Source of the DNA: Pontiella desulfatans
GTDB lineage: Bacteria > Verrucomicrobiota > Kiritimatiellia > Kiritimatiellales > Pontiellaceae
Assembly: GCF_900890425.1 (NCBI RefSeq)
Contig: NZ_CAAHFG010000002.1
Location: 1,302,001 to 1,366,000 of the forward strand
Direction: 5' to 3'
Length of the DNA stretch: 64,000 bases
A program made the translations under genes and the position numbers. The notes beneath the pieces are model-generated. The model worked only from the letters and a program-made list of their open reading frames with translations. It was not told where the DNA came from and made no database searches. Shown here in pieces: positions 7,355 through 16,162 of this stretch (the stretch's first letter is position 1; every line of letters begins with the position of its first letter).

Positions 7355-9637
7355 ATGAATAGGATGAACATACTGGTAATAACGACGGCGATCGGGGTGC
7401 TTTCTGCGGCCTCTGCAAAAGCGCAACAGACCTGGAGCGGGGGCGCCACCGGAACGTGGGATACGGTTGCGGCCAACTGGGATGGCGGTTCCGCATGGGG
7501 CAACGGTTCGGATGCCGTATTCGGTGCCGGCGCCGCTTTTGTTCAACTGGATTCCGGAGTGGCGGTCGGCAACCTGACGTTGGTTGACGGGGTGGGTTCG
7601 GTGGATATCCAGGCGATCGTCGATGATACGCATCTGACGCTGGTCGGCAGCCCAACGTGGGATCTCGGAACGAATACGTTGCATCTGGTGAACACCACTC
7701 CCGACACGCATTTGAGCATGGCCAGCGGCAATACGCTGACGGTCATCGGCGCCGGGGAGTTCAATGCCGGCGAACGGCCGAACGATGCCACCACGGGGTT
7801 GTGGGACGTTTCGGGTTCCACGCTTGATTTCCAGGCCGCCGTGATGAGAGGCAATCAGCGAAGTGTCGGTGAATTCGACCTGGTTAAAATGGCGGGCGGA
7901 TCCAAATTCATCAACGAACGCAACTCGAACCAAACCTATGCCAACAACTGGGAGCTGGGCTCGGGCGAAGTGACGTTCGATACGCGATTCACCCGAGCAA
8001 GTTTCCTTGACGGTATTGTGAGCGGCTCAGGAAGACTGGTCTATTCGGGCGGAGGTTCCTCCGTTGCATTTCTGCGCATTAACAATCCTTTGAATTCATT
8101 TGGCGGGGGCGTCATGTCGGATGGCGCAGCCGCGGTTACGAGTTTGCAGTTAAATGGTACCGACGATGTGCTCGGCGCCGTTCCGGCAACATTTGACCCG
8201 GACAACATTATCCTAAAGGACGGCGGGATCATTGAAATCGCCAACATGTTGGATACGATGAATCCGAATCGTGGAATCACGCTGGATGGCGGCGGGGTCA
8301 TCATTCCGGCCCATGCCATGACCCTCGGCAGTCCGATTACGGGAACCGGCGGCCTTACGATCGGCGTGACTGATCGTGGTGCCAATGTACTCACCTTGAC
8401 TGCCGCACACGATTACGAGGGGAACACCACCTTTACCAAAGGTTCGGTTCTTCTAGGCGCTTCCGACCTGCTGCCCGCCGGTACGGTGGTTTCCATCGGC
8501 GGTACGGGCGGCGGAACTTCCGCCTTGCTGATGAACGGATTCGACCAGACGCTTGGCGGGCTGACCTCGTCCGGAACCAACACCAAGCTGATCAACAACG
8601 ATTCCACGACCAACTCCACCCTTACCCTGAACGTGACATCCGATAAACAGTACGGAGGAAACATCACGGGAACGGGCTTGATCGATCTCGTTAAGGAGGG
8701 AAGCGCACGCCAGGCGTTTCTGCGGGCCTCGGCATATACCACAGGCCTTGCATCGCTCACCATCAACGAGGGCTTTGTGCAGTGGAACAGCGATGATCCG
8801 AACCTTGGGTTGGTTACGGTCAACGCCGGCGGAAAGATTGGCGGCAGCGGTTGGATCAACGATGTCGTGTTGAATTCCGGCTCCGCCATTGCTCCGGGCT
8901 ATTGGGTCGGCAGCCTCAACTTCCGGGGCGATCTCGACCTGTCGGCGATTTGCGCCGACAATGCCGGCGGAATCCAGATTACCTTCGACGAGACCGTGAA
9001 CGACCGTATCCTCGCGGAGAGCGGCACCATCACCCTCGATGGCTTGGGCATGGCCGACTTTACCTTTGGCGACAACTATGGGCTCGTCGACGGGGTATAC
9101 ACGGTGATGACCGCTTCGGCCGTTTCCGGCACCTTGGATCCGGCCGACCTCGCCGGGGCCGTCGGCAGCAAGGGGGCCACCGGCTCGCTGTCCGTTTCCG
9201 GCGGAAGCGTTTTGTTGACGGTTGCGGCCGGCGACTATTCCCCCTTCGGCACATGGACGCTCGGCTACGGCTTGATCGGCGATGCCGCCGCGGCAGACGC
9301 CGATCCGGATGCGGACCGCTACAGCAACATCCAGGAATACGCCTTTGGCGGCGATCCAACCAACGCCGCGGTTCAGGGCCACGCGCCCGTCGGCAAGGTG
9401 CTGGTGGATGGAACCACGAATTGGCTCACCTGCGCCTATGGGTTCCGCTCCGATACCAACAGCGGGGTTTCCATTTCGGCCGAAACCACCGACAACCTGG
9501 TGGTCGGAACCTGGACAACCAGCGGGGTCATGGTGCTTGGAACCGGAACCATCGATGGCACCTACGACACGGTCACCAACGGAATCCCAATGGATGGAAC
9601 GAGCGATTTCCTAGGTATATTCGTAGAACAAGAGTAG
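7355..9637 (+). CDS. Secreted autotransporter-type beta-strand repeat protein
   Basis: A 760-aa exported protein, paralogue of the genes at 1-1301 and 50627-53026. The ATG at 7355 follows a GAGGAG ribosome site and opens a signal peptide ending near AKAQQ; the longer frame from 7313 lacks one. It begins with the Trp-Ser-Gly-Gly / Gly-Thr-Trp-Asp motif typical of such passenger-like proteins, and continues with Gly/Asn/Thr beta-strand repeats. The C-terminal 140 residues hold an Asp-rich segment (DPDADRYSN, EYAFGGDPTN) and a final beta domain ending FLGIFVEQE. It has no PEP-CTERM tail and no outer-membrane beta-barrel domain. Likely a cell-surface or matrix structural protein; function not known. 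A strong terminator follows. Confidence 0.85.
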   Translation: MNRMNILVITTAIGVLSAASAKAQQTWSGGATGTWDTVAANWDGGSAWGNGSDAVFGAGAAFVQLDSGVAVGNLTLVDGVGSVDIQAIVDDTHLTLVGSPTWDLGTNTLHLVNTTPDTHLSMASGNTLTVIGAGEFNAGERPNDATTGLWDVSGSTLDFQAAVMRGNQRSVGEFDLVKMAGGSKFINERNSNQTYANNWELGSGEVTFDTRFTRASFLDGIVSGSGRLVYSGGGSSVAFLRINNPLNSFGGGVMSDGAAAVTSLQLNGTDDVLGAVPATFDPDNIILKDGGIIEIANMLDTMNPNRGITLDGGGVIIPAHAMTLGSPITGTGGLTIGVTDRGANVLTLTAAHDYEGNTTFTKGSVLLGASDLLPAGTVVSIGGTGGGTSALLMNGFDQTLGGLTSSGTNTKLINNDSTTNSTLTLNVTSDKQYGGNITGTGLIDLVKEGSARQAFLRASAYTTGLASLTINEGFVQWNSDDPNLGLVTVNAGGKIGGSGWINDVVLNSGSAIAPGYWVGSLNFRGDLDLSAICADNAGGIQITFDETVNDRILAESGTITLDGLGMADFTFGDNYGLVDGVYTVMTASAVSGTLDPADLAGAVGSKGATGSLSVSGGSVLLTVAAGDYSPFGTWTLGYGLIGDAAAADADPDADRYSNIQEYAFGGDPTNAAVQGHAPVGKVLVDGTTNWLTCAYGFRSDTNSGVSISAETTDNLVVGTWTTSGVMVLGTGTIDGTYDTVTNGIPMDGTSDFLGIFVEQE

Positions 9638-9654
9638 GGTTTCATATTCAATCG

Positions 9655-9690
9655 TGGGTCGGGAATAGGCATGCTGCGATTCCCGACCCA
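9655..9690 (+). terminator. Intrinsic terminator
   Basis: A perfect 12-bp stem TGGGTCGGGAAT / ATTCCCGACCCA with a 12-nt loop, followed by TTGTTTT, 18 bases after the stop codon. Confidence 0.88.
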
Positions 9691-9717
9691 TTGTTTTCAG
9701 AGCAAGAGAGAATCAAC

Positions 9718-12300
9718 ATGCTGCGACTTCATATCTTTTTAGCCATCGCCTTGACCCTATCCGTTTCGCACGGCGCGGATTTCCAGCCCTTGGAACGGTC
9801 GTACGGCCGTGCTTCCGTGAAAACTTCCGGCGATGAACTGGTTGTTTCTTCCGGAAAAGTGGAGCGGCGCTGGAAATGGACAGGGCGCGGTTTGGCCACG
9901 GCCGGACTCCGCGATCTGCGCTCGGGGAACGAATGGGTTGAAGAAGCCGCCGGGGAGGCCGACTGGCGCTTCCCGGGGTTGATCGAAGGAGATGCGAGGC
10001 TCGTTTCGCTCACTGCGAGGGAGTCGGACGACGAAGGCTTCACCTCCAGGCATTTGGAAGTGGTGGCGGAGATGGAATATCCGCAAACGGGCGTATGGCT
10101 GAAGTATGTCGTTTGGGCCTATCCCGATGCGCCGGGCGTGCGCACCCAGATTTGGCTGAAGGGCGAACCTAAGGCGGTCGATGCCGTCCGCGCGGCGAAG
10201 GACGGCGTGGCGATCGGCGTGGTTTCGGGGAAGCCCCATCAAATTCCCGAAAGCATGCCGGAGAGCGCGGCGGCGCCGGCCTACCATACCTCGAACCTCT
10301 ATCATGGAAAAGAGGTTGAGCTGAAGATCGAGGGCATGAAGCACGACCGCAACTACAAGGCCATGCTGTCGTGGTGGGATACCGGCGGCGGGAAGCGCCG
10401 CACGCAATCCGTGAAGGTTGCGAGCATGGATGGCGAAAGCCTGGTGCAGGTGGTTCCGCCCACGGCGTTGCCGGCCTTCCGCGACAAGGCCCTGCCCGGA
10501 GACGCGGCGTTCAATATTCCGCCGGAAGTCCGGGTGGGTGACATGGTGCGGGTGAAGGTGCAAAAGGAGCAGGGCGTGAATGCCAACCTGTCTGAACTTT
10601 GGGTCTATGAAGAGGGGGGCGCTCCGGAAGGGTTGCAGCTGGCCGGAAACCGGGAACGGATCGAGCACCTCGAAACCATTGCTCCCGAAGGGTATCATCT
10701 GGCGGCCTACCTGGATTGCGGAGGCAAGACAACCCTGGCCCCTGAAATGAAGGAGGCCAGTGGAAACCGCGTCGATTTTCTTCCCGTGGTTGGAAGCGGG
10801 CTGACAGCCTTTGGCTACTACAACGACACGCAGCATCGCCACACGCCGCAGCATCACATGGTTCGCGAGGAACCCGTGGACGGCTCCTCCGTGGATTGGG
10901 CGAGCGTGCTGTTTGCCGAAAAGGGGCAGGGCGGCATGGCCTGGGTGAAGGAATCGCACAAGTGCGTCAACCGCTCCGGGGTCGATACGGGCGGATTCAT
11001 TTCGGATGCGGCGGGCCTGCATAATACCGGTTCCGCGTTGTCGGCGCCCTATTTGCGGCCGGATGAATACCGCTGGTGCTGGGCAAGCTGGACGCTGCTC
11101 TATCCGGAAAATACGCAATTCGCCCGCGAGCTGGCCATGAAGCAGTTCGACCGCGCGCGCTATCCGGTCGATCCGCAGCGCGATGTCTTCGTGAAAGCCA
11201 ACACCTGGGGCAGCGGCAACAGTGGCGAGGAATCCATGTCCATGGCCGCCGAAAAGGAAGTGCTCAAGGAAATCAAGTCGGTGGCGGATCTGGGGATCGA
11301 TATTCTGCAGATCGACGACGGGTGGCAGTGCGGCCGCCAGAGGCCGCCGAACAAGGCGCGGGCCTGGCATGTGCGCGAAGACTGGTATCCGGATGGCTGG
11401 GAAAACGTGCGCCAGGCCGCCGCCAAGCAAAACCTCAAGCTCGGGCTCTGGACGGCGGCCTATGCCGAACTCGATGATTTGAAGCGCAACTATGACGACG
11501 GCGGGTTCGTGACCTGGAAATACGACTTCGCGCATATCGGCAACTACAGCGACCTCTACGGGCATTGGAACAAACTGCGCACCTTCTTGCTCTACACCGG
11601 CCACAAGGCCCGCATGGCGGTGGACGTGACGGAAAACGCGCCGCGCTTCGGCTATTTCTGGGCGCGCGATTTCGGCTGCGTTTGGCTTTCCAACCGCAAG
11701 CCCAACAATCCGTCGAACACCGTTCCGAAGCCGACCTTGATGCTGCGTGAAAACCGCGAGCTTTCAACATACGTCAACCTCAACAAGTTCGAGCTGCCCA
11801 TCCAGAATTTCGCGCGGGTGAATAAACAAAAGAGCGATGCGCACCTGCATGGCCACGCCTACGAAGTGGCGCTGGGCCTCATGGGCATTCCCACTTTTTT
11901 CCAGACGACCTACCATTATGAAGGCGATGCCCGCAAGGAGGTGCGCGAGCTGGTTGGGCTCTATCGGCAGAATCAGCGGGAACTCTACAATCGTTTTGTC
12001 TTTGCCATCGGCGACGAGCCGGACAACGCCGCCTGGAGCGGGTTCCAATGGTTGGCGCCCGGCTCCGACGAAGGCTATCTGCTGATCTTCCGCGAGCGGG
12101 AAAACCAGGAGCGTTCAAAACAGGTTAACCTTCGGGGTGTCGATGCTGGTGTACCGATCCGGGTGGTGAATCTCCGGACCGGGAAGGCAGGAAGTCTGCC
12201 GGTGGATGCCTCCGGTGCGGTTAATCTTGAGATCAACGACCCGGCGGATTTCCTGTTCATGAAATATAAGCGTACCGGCAAACCGCTTCAGGATTCATGA
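9718..12300 (+). CDS. Secreted alpha-galactosidase-like glycoside hydrolase (clan GH-D, GH36-like)
   Basis: An 860-aa exported enzyme likely hydrolysing alpha-galactosidic or related bonds. The open frame runs from 8851 but overlaps the previous gene; the ATG at 9718 has the AGAGAGAA leader and starts a signal peptide ending near SHGAD. The N-terminal 480 residues are beta-rich. The barrel begins near residue 490 (FVKANTWGSGNSGEES) and holds ILQIDDGWQ (Asp533-Asp534-Gly-Trp536), the hallmark of clan GH-D. WKYD (Asp603) is the best candidate nucleophile, at the place of the KWD motif in GH36. The acid/base residue could not be assigned. The exact family is uncertain, since the nucleophile motif is not canonical. 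A terminator separates it from the gene before, and the sigma factor gene follows after 51 bases. Confidence 0.72.
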   Translation: MLRLHIFLAIALTLSVSHGADFQPLERSYGRASVKTSGDELVVSSGKVERRWKWTGRGLATAGLRDLRSGNEWVEEAAGEADWRFPGLIEGDARLVSLTARESDDEGFTSRHLEVVAEMEYPQTGVWLKYVVWAYPDAPGVRTQIWLKGEPKAVDAVRAAKDGVAIGVVSGKPHQIPESMPESAAAPAYHTSNLYHGKEVELKIEGMKHDRNYKAMLSWWDTGGGKRRTQSVKVASMDGESLVQVVPPTALPAFRDKALPGDAAFNIPPEVRVGDMVRVKVQKEQGVNANLSELWVYEEGGAPEGLQLAGNRERIEHLETIAPEGYHLAAYLDCGGKTTLAPEMKEASGNRVDFLPVVGSGLTAFGYYNDTQHRHTPQHHMVREEPVDGSSVDWASVLFAEKGQGGMAWVKESHKCVNRSGVDTGGFISDAAGLHNTGSALSAPYLRPDEYRWCWASWTLLYPENTQFARELAMKQFDRARYPVDPQRDVFVKANTWGSGNSGEESMSMAAEKEVLKEIKSVADLGIDILQIDDGWQCGRQRPPNKARAWHVREDWYPDGWENVRQAAAKQNLKLGLWTAAYAELDDLKRNYDDGGFVTWKYDFAHIGNYSDLYGHWNKLRTFLLYTGHKARMAVDVTENAPRFGYFWARDFGCVWLSNRKPNNPSNTVPKPTLMLRENRELSTYVNLNKFELPIQNFARVNKQKSDAHLHGHAYEVALGLMGIPTFFQTTYHYEGDARKEVRELVGLYRQNQRELYNRFVFAIGDEPDNAAWSGFQWLAPGSDEGYLLIFRERENQERSKQVNLRGVDAGVPIRVVNLRTGKAGSLPVDASGAVNLEINDPADFLFMKYKRTGKPLQDS

Positions 12301-12333
12301 AAATGTAATTGGCGGGACACGGGCGAAGCCGTT

Positions 12334-12342
12334 TGCTAGCTT
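12334..12342 (+). promoter_or_regulatory. Extended -10 (TGC-TAGCTT) just ahead of the sigma factor
   Basis: TGC at 12334-12336 followed by TAGCTT at 12337-12342. A start site 7 nt after the hexamer would be at about 12349, only 3 nt before the ATG at 12352, giving an almost leaderless mRNA; no Shine-Dalgarno sequence is visible. The same nine bases precede the histidine kinase gene (49111-49103, reverse strand). Confidence 0.45.
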
Positions 12343-12351
12343 GCCAGACCT

Positions 12352-12960
12352 ATGGGTAATGAATGGCAGACCAGGCAGACGCTTTTGATGCGTGCAAAGA
12401 ACCAGGACGACGAAGCGGCCTGGGAAGAGTTCGTTCGCTATTATCGGGAGTTTTTCCATATGGTGCTGAACCAGATGGGGCTCCTCTCCGCGGATGCCGA
12501 CGATCTGGTTCAGGAAATCCTGATCCAGATTTGGAAGAGCCTGCCGAACCATATCTACGATCAGGACCGCGCCCAGTTCCGCACCTGGCTCAGCCGCCTG
12601 ATCCGCAACCAGGTGCTGAATCATGTCCGTACCACGAAGCGGCGCGACCGCAAGCATGCTGCGGTTGCGGAGCAGGGCGAGGAAGACCACATTGCGGTTG
12701 TCACGGAACCTGAAGTGGAACAGATTATCCGGAAAGAGTGGGAGATCTACATTGTTCAGCTGGCGATCGAAAACATTAAGCCGCTGTTTTCCGAACGTTC
12801 GATCAAGGCGTTTTCCATGAGCATCGATGGTTACGACACGGCGCACATTGCGGAATACCTCGGGGTGAAGCCGAATTCGGTGGTCAAACTGAAGAGCCGG
12901 GTGAAGGCGCGGCTGGTGAAGGAGATCCACCGCCTTCGCAACGAACTGGAAGCGCTATGA
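12352..12960 (+). CDS. ECF-type RNA polymerase sigma factor
   Basis: A 202-aa alternative sigma factor. Region 2 covers about residues 10-95 (AWEEFVRYYREFF, DADDLVQEILIQIWKSL, FRTWLSRLIRNQVLNHVR). Region 4, with its helix-turn-helix, covers about 145-195 (GYDTAHIAEYLGVKPNSVV). There is no region 1 or 3. Its stop codon overlaps the start codon of the kinase gene (ATGA at 12957-12960), so the two are translationally coupled. Pairing of an ECF factor with a membrane Ser/Thr kinase is known in planctomycetes and relatives (ECF-STK groups), where the kinase is thought to control the sigma factor. No anti-sigma gene is present. Confidence 0.9.
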   Translation: MGNEWQTRQTLLMRAKNQDDEAAWEEFVRYYREFFHMVLNQMGLLSADADDLVQEILIQIWKSLPNHIYDQDRAQFRTWLSRLIRNQVLNHVRTTKRRDRKHAAVAEQGEEDHIAVVTEPEVEQIIRKEWEIYIVQLAIENIKPLFSERSIKAFSMSIDGYDTAHIAEYLGVKPNSVVKLKSRVKARLVKEIHRLRNELEAL

Positions 12961-14972
12961 AAACGGAATACTCCATCAAGGCGGCGGGCGACATGGCCCG
13001 GCAGCTGGCTTCCCTCTATGAGGAGGGGGCGGATGCCGGCGAAGAGGAGCCGGGGATCATCTATTCCGAACTCCGGAGCTATGGCGACCGCTACATCAAC
13101 CCGGAAGTGCTGGCACGGGGTTCCATGAAAAAGATCAGCCGCGTGTTCGATACGAAGACCGGACGGCATGTGGCCATGGCCGAGCTGCGGGCCAACGCGC
13201 CGGAGGAACTTTACGAACCGTTCCTGCGCGAGGCGCGCCTTACGGCGCTGCTGGAGCATCCCAACATTATTTCGGTCAACGACATTGGGCTGACGGAAGC
13301 AGGGCTGCCGTATTTTACGATGGATCTGAAGCGGGGGGATTCGCTGGGCAAGTTCCTGAAAAAGAACCGGAACGAACGCAGGCAATTGCTGGAAGTCTTC
13401 GTGAAGCTGTGCGATGCGATTTCCTATGCCCACTCCCAGAAGGTGCTGCATTTGGATCTAAAGCCCGAAAATATCCAGGTGGGACGCTTTGGCGACGTGT
13501 TTATCTGCGACTGGGGATTGGGGAAGGTCGTCGGTTCACCGGAGGACGAGGAAAAGGAGTTCGACGAACTGCTTTTCAATCCCGACCTGCTCAACAACAT
13601 GACGCTGGTCGGCGAGCTGAAGGGAACGCCGGGCTACATGGCTCCGGAGCAATTCGAGAAGGATGGTGAGAAAACCTATCAAACGGATATTTATGCCCTG
13701 GGTTGCCTGCTGCATACGTTGCTGACGGAGGTTCCGCCCCTTTCCGGCAGCATGGACGAAATCCGCGAATCGACCCTGGCGGGTAGAATTGTTTCCCCCG
13801 CAAAAGCGTTTCCCAACAAGGAGATTCACAAAGGGCTGAATGCGGTGGTCATGAAAGCCTTGGAGTTGAAACCCGCCAATCGCTATGCCTCCGTGGCCGC
13901 ACTCCGCGACGATGTGAACAATTTTCTTGCGGGCTTCTCAACCACGGCAGAAAATGCCGGGATTCTTAAAGAGCTGTCGCTCTTCTACAGGCGCAATCGT
14001 GCGGCCTGTTTGGTCGGCTTCTTTTCGCTCGTGGCGATCTTTGCGATGATTGGATGGTTTATCGGTGCGCAGCAACAAAGCATTGTGGAAACCCGCGCCG
14101 CACGCGATCTGGCGGAAACCCGCCGTCGCGAGGCGGATGAATCGTTCGCCCAATATCGCAAGGAGCTCACGCGCAATATGCGCCTGATGGGCACGCTGGC
14201 GGAAAACCTGGAGTTTCAGGCGTTGGAACTCTCCCGCACCTTTTTCTATATGGATCCGGTCCAGGCGCTCGAACTTTCCATCCAACGGTATCAATTCCTG
14301 CAGTCGAACGATCCGGATGCCGACTTCAACTCACATATCGCATACTGTTATTTCATCCTGCAGGACTTTGCCAAGGCGAATGAATATTTCGAAATCAACA
14401 GCGATTGGAATGGGAAGCTCTATAAGCTCAGCCGGAAGTATGAAGCGGTAAAGAAAGGCGAACTGCTGGGCATCGGGCAACTTGAAAACTTGATTCGCGA
14501 TCTGCGGGTTTTCAAGGGAACCCGGAAGTCGATGATGGAAAAAATGCTCGTTTGCGATAATGAGTTCAGGAAGGACAAATCCGGCTATGATCAGATCGTC
14601 CGTGTGGTGCTGGAAGGCTGGAACAGTCGCTGGACGCATGGACAGTTTGACTATGACCCTCAAGCGAAAACGTTGCGGTTGCGCGGCGACCAGCTCAAGG
14701 AATTCGCAATCGTTTCGCAAGAAAGCTCCGGGGAAAGTCCGTTGCGGTTCCTCGATATCCATTCATTGGATGCGCAGGGAACGGGACTCCATGACCTGAA
14801 CCAGATTAAGATGCTCGCCATCCAAACCCTGGATATCCGGAAGACGAGCGTGGTGGATCTGGAACCGATCAAACACTTTTCCTCCTTAAAGACGCTTGTT
14901 GTTGCCCATGGGCAGTTTGCGGACGGGCAACTGGCGGCGCTGCCGCGCGAATTAACCGTTGCCGTGCGCTGA
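12957..14972 (+). CDS. Membrane-bound Hanks-type Ser/Thr kinase, atypical N-lobe
   Basis: A 671-aa kinase-family protein, coupled to the ECF sigma gene by a 4-bp overlap. The kinase fold spans about residues 40-330. The C-lobe is intact: HLDLKPEN (Asp167, Asn172), DWG (Asp185, a variant of DFG), GTPGYMAPE. The N-lobe is not: the glycine-rich loop reads ARGSMKK, and the VAIK lysine is replaced (VAMA, Ala75). One transmembrane helix lies near residues 349-372. The outer part (about 375-671) has a coiled stretch, helical repeat-like segments, and a C-terminal leucine-rich-like segment (LDIRKTSVVDLEPIKHFSSL). Either it is a pseudokinase or it uses another lysine for ATP. The partner is presumably the sigma factor. 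Confidence 0.85.
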   Translation: MKTEYSIKAAGDMARQLASLYEEGADAGEEEPGIIYSELRSYGDRYINPEVLARGSMKKISRVFDTKTGRHVAMAELRANAPEELYEPFLREARLTALLEHPNIISVNDIGLTEAGLPYFTMDLKRGDSLGKFLKKNRNERRQLLEVFVKLCDAISYAHSQKVLHLDLKPENIQVGRFGDVFICDWGLGKVVGSPEDEEKEFDELLFNPDLLNNMTLVGELKGTPGYMAPEQFEKDGEKTYQTDIYALGCLLHTLLTEVPPLSGSMDEIRESTLAGRIVSPAKAFPNKEIHKGLNAVVMKALELKPANRYASVAALRDDVNNFLAGFSTTAENAGILKELSLFYRRNRAACLVGFFSLVAIFAMIGWFIGAQQQSIVETRAARDLAETRRREADESFAQYRKELTRNMRLMGTLAENLEFQALELSRTFFYMDPVQALELSIQRYQFLQSNDPDADFNSHIAYCYFILQDFAKANEYFEINSDWNGKLYKLSRKYEAVKKGELLGIGQLENLIRDLRVFKGTRKSMMEKMLVCDNEFRKDKSGYDQIVRVVLEGWNSRWTHGQFDYDPQAKTLRLRGDQLKEFAIVSQESSGESPLRFLDIHSLDAQGTGLHDLNQIKMLAIQTLDIRKTSVVDLEPIKHFSSLKTLVVAHGQFADGQLAALPRELTVAVR

Positions 14973-15019
14973 AGAATGCTGGTTTTATAGCCCGGGTGTC
15001 ACCTTGTCCGGTTTCCCGG

Positions 15020-15028
15020 TGCTAATGA
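15020..15028 (+). promoter_or_regulatory. Putative extended -10 for the propeller hydrolase gene
   Basis: TGC-TAATGA at 15020-15028, about 55 bases before the ATG at 15083, preceded by TTGTCC and a CCGG-TTTC-CCGG palindrome-like stretch. It resembles the TGC-TA elements upstream of other genes in the window. Confidence 0.35.
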
Positions 15029-15082
15029 TGATAGTTGGCCAATGATTGGCTTAGGCATTATCGAGAAGATCTGGAGAGAAAA

Positions 15083-16162
15083 ATGAAGTTGATGCAACAC
15101 CTGTTTTTGGGGTGCGCTTTTGCGGCGCTCAGTTCGGCAACACCCGGCGAGCTTGAATTTGAATATGTCGGCAAGGCCGTGGAAACGAAAGACACGCATG
15201 TCTGGGGCTCGTCCCCGGTGATGGGGCCGGACGGGAAGGTGCACCTCTATGTGGCGCAATGGCCGATTGCTACGCGGCCGAACTTTGATGGGTGGTTCAA
15301 GGACTGCGAGATTGCCCACTATGTCGGCGATCAGCCGGAGGGTCCCTTCACGTTTGTCCGGGTGGCGGTGCGCGACCAGGATGGAACCTTCAACTCACCC
15401 CATAACCCGACCATCCAGCATGTCGATGGGAAATATGTACTCTGCTTCATTGTGAATGAAGTAACGCAGCGCAGCGAGTGGACGAAAGATGGCGACCTGA
15501 AAACGCAGCGCATCATCATGTATGTCGCCGACGATTTGGACGATGATTGGAAGCCGGCTGCAGGGGCCGAGCCGGACGGGACCATCCTTCGCAAGTCCGC
15601 CGAACCCACCGACTGGAACCATGACGCAAAACTGGGGGTCTCGAATCCGTCGCTGATCAAATACAACGGAAAATACATGCTCTATATTAAATCCGTAATT
15701 CCGAACGGCGGCGGATACACCTATGGGGTTGCGGTGTCGGATGCCCTGGAAGGGCCCTACAAAACCCATCCGAAAAAGGTGACCAGCAAAGGGATCGAAG
15801 ATGCCTACGCCTTCACGATGGACAACACGGTTTATCTGCTCAGCCGCAATTTCGGGCATGCAAAAGGGGGCTCGCACGGTGGCGGCCTTTTGTGGAAATC
15901 CGGGGATGGGTTCTGGTTTCCACCGGAAGATGTGGAGCTCTCCTTTGAACCTTTGGCGCACTATATCGGCACGGCGGCCCTGAAAAACGGCACGAAATAT
16001 CGGCCGCCGGCGAAGGTGAAGGACTATTCCGGCCGACTGGAGCGCCCGCAGATCCTCATGGAGGATGGCAAACCCGCGTATGTTTATATGGCGACCGGGA
16101 TCAGCACCCGCGAGGGATACGGCAGCTGCTCGCACGTCTTCCGCATCAAAACCGCAAAGTGA
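15083..16162 (+). CDS. Secreted five-bladed beta-propeller glycoside hydrolase (GH43/GH117-like)
   Basis: A 359-aa exported protein. The ATG at 15083 follows a GGAGAG ribosome site and a signal peptide ending near SSATPG; the frame from 15035 has no leader. Five repeated blades with Asp-Gly-Lys-type turns (GPDGKVHLYVA, HVDGKYVLCF, KYNGKYMLY, TMDNTVYLL, MEDGKPAYVY) indicate a clan GH-F-like propeller. SNPSLI and GIEDAYAF (Glu239-Asp240) occupy the places of propeller active-site motifs, with Glu239 a candidate acid. Families GH43 and GH117 act on arabinosides, xylosides or anhydrogalactose ends; the substrate here cannot be told. It stands alone between its own putative promoter and an 800-bp gene-free region. 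Confidence 0.7.
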   Translation: MKLMQHLFLGCAFAALSSATPGELEFEYVGKAVETKDTHVWGSSPVMGPDGKVHLYVAQWPIATRPNFDGWFKDCEIAHYVGDQPEGPFTFVRVAVRDQDGTFNSPHNPTIQHVDGKYVLCFIVNEVTQRSEWTKDGDLKTQRIIMYVADDLDDDWKPAAGAEPDGTILRKSAEPTDWNHDAKLGVSNPSLIKYNGKYMLYIKSVIPNGGGYTYGVAVSDALEGPYKTHPKKVTSKGIEDAYAFTMDNTVYLLSRNFGHAKGGSHGGGLLWKSGDGFWFPPEDVELSFEPLAHYIGTAALKNGTKYRPPAKVKDYSGRLERPQILMEDGKPAYVYMATGISTREGYGSCSHVFRIKTAK

